Below are positions 62,501-64,000 of a stretch of 64,000 bases of DNA, piece by piece; position 1 is the first letter of the stretch; each line of letters starts with the position of its first letter. The translations under genes were made by a program, and so were the position numbers. This DNA comes from Roridomyces roridus (Eukaryota; Basidiomycota; Agaricomycetes; Agaricales; Mycenaceae): positions 1,302,001 to 1,366,000 of the forward strand of contig JARKIF010000003.1 in the NCBI GenBank assembly GCA_029378245.1, in the 5' to 3' direction. The notes beneath the pieces were generated by a model. The model worked only from the letters and a program-made list of their open reading frames with translations, was not told the origin of the DNA and did no database searches.

Positions 62501-62666
62501 GGCGTTCCTTCGATGGCTATTGTCCAGAAAGAAGATCGTCAACAGGATCGCAAAGTTCGTAGCGGAGGTCTCGGCAGTGTACGACGCACATGAGAGGTAT
62601 ATCAGCCCCGTGCTCTACCTGCCGGAGACTGTGCAAAGCAACCTGTCTTCAAGTTTTCGCGTCTAA
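59591..62666 (+). CDS. Reverse transcriptase with N-terminal RNase H-like domain (spliced)
   Basis: Exon 1 is 59591-60252 and exon 2 is 60302-62666; they join in frame (LRERQML) to 1008 residues. The 49-nt intron has donor GTGGGA, a perfect TACTAAC branch site and acceptor ACAG. N-terminal 190 residues: RNase H-like fold (GTTGFGLFWG, SESRAALAAVHCAIL, IYTSSEYAIRSY, RGGNKHAEGARTLAHAAA) with the usual catalytic Asp/Glu replaced. RT domain: SHGIDLIAY, PESYRLIGLECCLLKCLTLL, NGFRPGHRTDD, FFADLTNAFPTTD (first catalytic Asp, about residue 461) and EQADDVAGM (the ADD pair of the YxDD box, with Q in place of Y, about residue 559). The C-terminus has a CRFCRSGVEDEAHALLVC zinc-knuckle-like motif typical of non-LTR elements. 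No endonuclease domain was recognised. Confidence 0.82.
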
Positions 62667-62879
62667 CCATGGAGTCCGTGAGACGTGGTGTCTGGCGTCG
62701 CTTCGCCTGACGAGGTCGTTCGCGAGGTATTATGTTACAGCGGTAAAGTGCTTAGGTGTCCGTTAGATACATAGATGCCGTGTATTAGTAACGGGACCCG
62801 CCTGTTCCTCAATGGGACCGCGGCGGTGCAAATCTACCTTCCTTCCTTCCTCGGGACCCTTTGACAGGCCGGTTCAAGG

Positions 62880-63110
62880 TCGGTTGAATTGCCGCCTGGC
62901 AAAATTTGGCGCCTATTGGATTGTCCCAACTTTCTGCGGTATACCCGTTGATTTACCCCAACTTTTCCTCACGGGTTGCAATTGAAACAGACATGCAGTC
63001 CTGAGGAACCGTGCTGAATTACCCTCACATTCGGGCAGGTATACTACCTATTGAATCAACCCAGGTTTTCTTCATCCGGGGAATCTTATTGAAACACCCT
63101 CACTTTTCCT
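62880..63110 (+). repeat. TTGAA repeats, forward orientation, right of the RT
   Basis: Copies such as GGTTGAATTG, CAATTGAAAC, CTGAATTACC, TATTGAATCAACCC and TTATTGAAACACCC, each followed by a CCC(A/T)C(A/T)TTT-like tail, spaced 30-50 bp. Same orientation as the left-end array. Confidence 0.55.
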
Positions 63111-63289
63111 GCCTACAATCCGAGCTCCACCCTGTGTATCTTGCCATGGCCAAGCCCCCACCCGAGACGATTCGTTGGGGGTTGATAACTTAAACAAGAA
63201 AGGACAAAGGCAACACTCTGCACTTCTCTGTTGTCCATCTACTTGAGGACGAGGAGATGCTGGTCTGTGATTGTGGACCTGAAAGGTAG

Positions 63290-63785
63290 GTCAGTTCAAT
63301 TAGATACCGGTGGAAAAGATCTGGTAATTCAAGAAGATCCTCTACCGAAAAACAGGTGCCATTTCAACAAGTTAGGTAGGCGGGAAGGAAATGGTGGTGA
63401 TTCAACAAGATGTGTTCGCTCGTGAACAAGGGATACTTCAATACATTTGTTGAGAGACTGGATGCAATTTCAAGAAGGAAGTCTGAAGGAGGAAGTTGTG
63501 GTGATTCAATCAGAACGTCCGAGATGGTCTGGCCACTTCATCGGATTGGTATCGGCAAGTCAACACACTGAGAAGCTAATTCAACGGGAATGAAATTTGG
63601 CCAAGATAAAAAGTTGAGGCATTTCAATGTGAACGATATACAGATTCAACAAGTAGATGGAGGCAAACTTGAGGCAAATCAATATTCGTGATGAGGAAAA
63701 GTAGGGGGAATTCAACTCTTTGAGTCTCCGAAAAAGTTGGGTCAATTCAACGCCCTCTGAGCTCGCGCTGATTCAACGGATGTCG
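63290..63785 (-). repeat. TTGAAT repeats, reverse orientation, right subterminal array
   Basis: About thirteen ATTCAA, TTTCAA or CTTCAA words (for example GTGATTCAACAAG, GCTAATTCAACGG, CAGATTCAACAAG, GGGAATTCAACTC, GTCAATTCAACGC) at 25-75 bp spacing, in the opposite orientation to the left array, ending at the right terminal repeat. Together the two arms make an inverted subterminal repeat system. Confidence 0.65.
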
Positions 63786-63798
63786 GCGGTAATAACAT
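63768..63798 (-). repeat. Right terminal inverted repeat
   Basis: Reads, as complement, ATGTTATTACCGCCGAC... ending GTTGAATCAG; 29 of 31 match the left end. Confidence 0.8.
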
Positions 63799-63846
63799 GT
63801 TTTGCGTAGAAATTTGTTGTCTGTTTGGCAAGTCGATCAAATACAT

Positions 63847-64000
63847 GTCGGCCAGCAACGACAAGGGCAAAGGCAAGGAGGTGGCGCTCCCACTACCTGC
63901 GTCGTCCTCCGGAAGTGCCAACCCTGCTGCTTCGCTGTCTTCCCTGTGGGCCTATCTCCTGCCAGCCTTGAACCATATCGTCAAAAGCCCGACGAACAAC
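63847..64000 (+). CDS. N-terminus of a protein running off the window, possibly cullin-like
   Basis: The ATG at 63847 opens an uninterrupted frame to the window end, MSASNDKGKGKEVALPLPAS and then a serine/alanine stretch followed by SLWAYLLPALNHIVKSPTNN. The last block resembles the start of cullin-type proteins, in which a short disordered header precedes a W..L.P.L..I helix, but 51 residues are too few for a safe call. The start lies 48 bp beyond the right end of the mobile element, so the element may have displaced or replaced its original promoter. Confidence 0.45.

Larger units (their letters stand above)
59338..63798 (+). mobile_element. TIR-bounded element carrying an intron-containing reverse transcriptase gene
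   Basis: The outer ends are 31-bp inverted repeats, ATGTTATTACCGCC... at 59338-59368 and its complement at 63768-63798, differing at two positions. Inside both ends are many short TTGAAT words: TCTGTTGAAT in forward orientation at the left, TTGAA forward at 62880-63110, then ATTCAA (reverse) up to the right end. Between lies one gene for an RNase H-like/RT protein. Inverted ends plus subterminal repeats are DNA-transposon features; the coding content is of non-LTR retroelement type. No long poly(A), no transposase and no clear target-site duplication was seen. The element sits between the AFG2 stop (16 bp away) and the start of a new gene (49 bp away). It may be a hybrid element, or an RT gene inside a MITE-like element. 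Confidence 0.6.

Noticed and set aside
59338..63798. Element taken as an LTR retrotransposon
   Set aside because: Ends are inverted, not direct; no primer-binding site, protease or integrase is present, and the RT is of non-LTR type.
59323..63815. GTAGAAATT on both sides of the mobile element as target-site duplication
   Set aside because: The two words are 6-8 bp away from the terminal repeats at unequal distances, so they are not a clean duplication; likely coincidence.

Overview
The window is a gene-dense nuclear segment of an Agaricomycete-type basidiomycete. Three things point there. Nearly every gene is broken by introns of about 43-60 nt with GT-AG (sometimes GC-AG) borders. Protein families typical of mushroom-forming fungi are present: copper-radical oxidase, tandem P450s, BTB genes, a Crinkler-like NTPase and a CAP10 glycosyltransferase. 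Intergenic spaces are short. The genus cannot be read from the sequence; the exon models come from reading frames and splice sites by eye. Layout, 1-13 kb: a Zn2Cys6 transcription factor running off the left edge (-), a 2.6 kb empty stretch, a SNIP1/Pml1-like FHA splicing factor (+), a C2H2 zinc-finger protein (+), an mS41/FYV4 mitoribosomal protein (-) head-to-head with a broken MYND gene (+), MON1 (-) head-to-head with a BTB protein (+), and a second BTB protein (-). 13-28 kb: guanine deaminase (-), a P-loop NTPase of the Crinkler/RHS type (-), a multi-pass membrane protein with an internal duplication (-), an orphan first exon of a secreted PEBP-like protein (+), two tandem P450s (-), a DPP5-type S9 peptidase (-) and MRT4 (-). 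28-47 kb: deoxyhypusine hydroxylase (+), SEC23 (+), archaemetzincin (+), tRNA-Gln(UUG) with intron (+), a PH-domain protein (-), beta-tubulin (-), a SAP-domain protein (+), a SIKE-like coiled-coil protein (+), an alpha/beta hydrolase (-) and the mRNA-capping triphosphatase (+). 47-59.3 kb: a CAP10 glycosyltransferase (-), a membrane-anchored glyoxal oxidase-like enzyme (-), a bifunctional aminoadipic semialdehyde synthase (+) and AFG2/Drg1 (+). 59.3-63.8 kb: a mobile element with near-perfect terminal inverted repeats around an intron-containing reverse transcriptase gene. At the right edge a new gene starts (+). Most genes are housekeeping and unrelated in function. Two themes recur: ribosome and translation work (MRT4, AFG2, mS41, DOHH) and membrane traffic (SEC23, MON1). 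The most unusual locus is the 4.46 kb element at 59338-63798, which has DNA-transposon-like ends and repeats but encodes a reverse transcriptase fused, across a spliceosomal intron, to an RNase H-like domain that has lost its catalytic residues. Other notable points are a 23-bp element found in three head-to-head promoters, a probable 1-nt microexon, four GC-AG introns and a set of single-base frame breaks in conserved genes that may be assembly errors.
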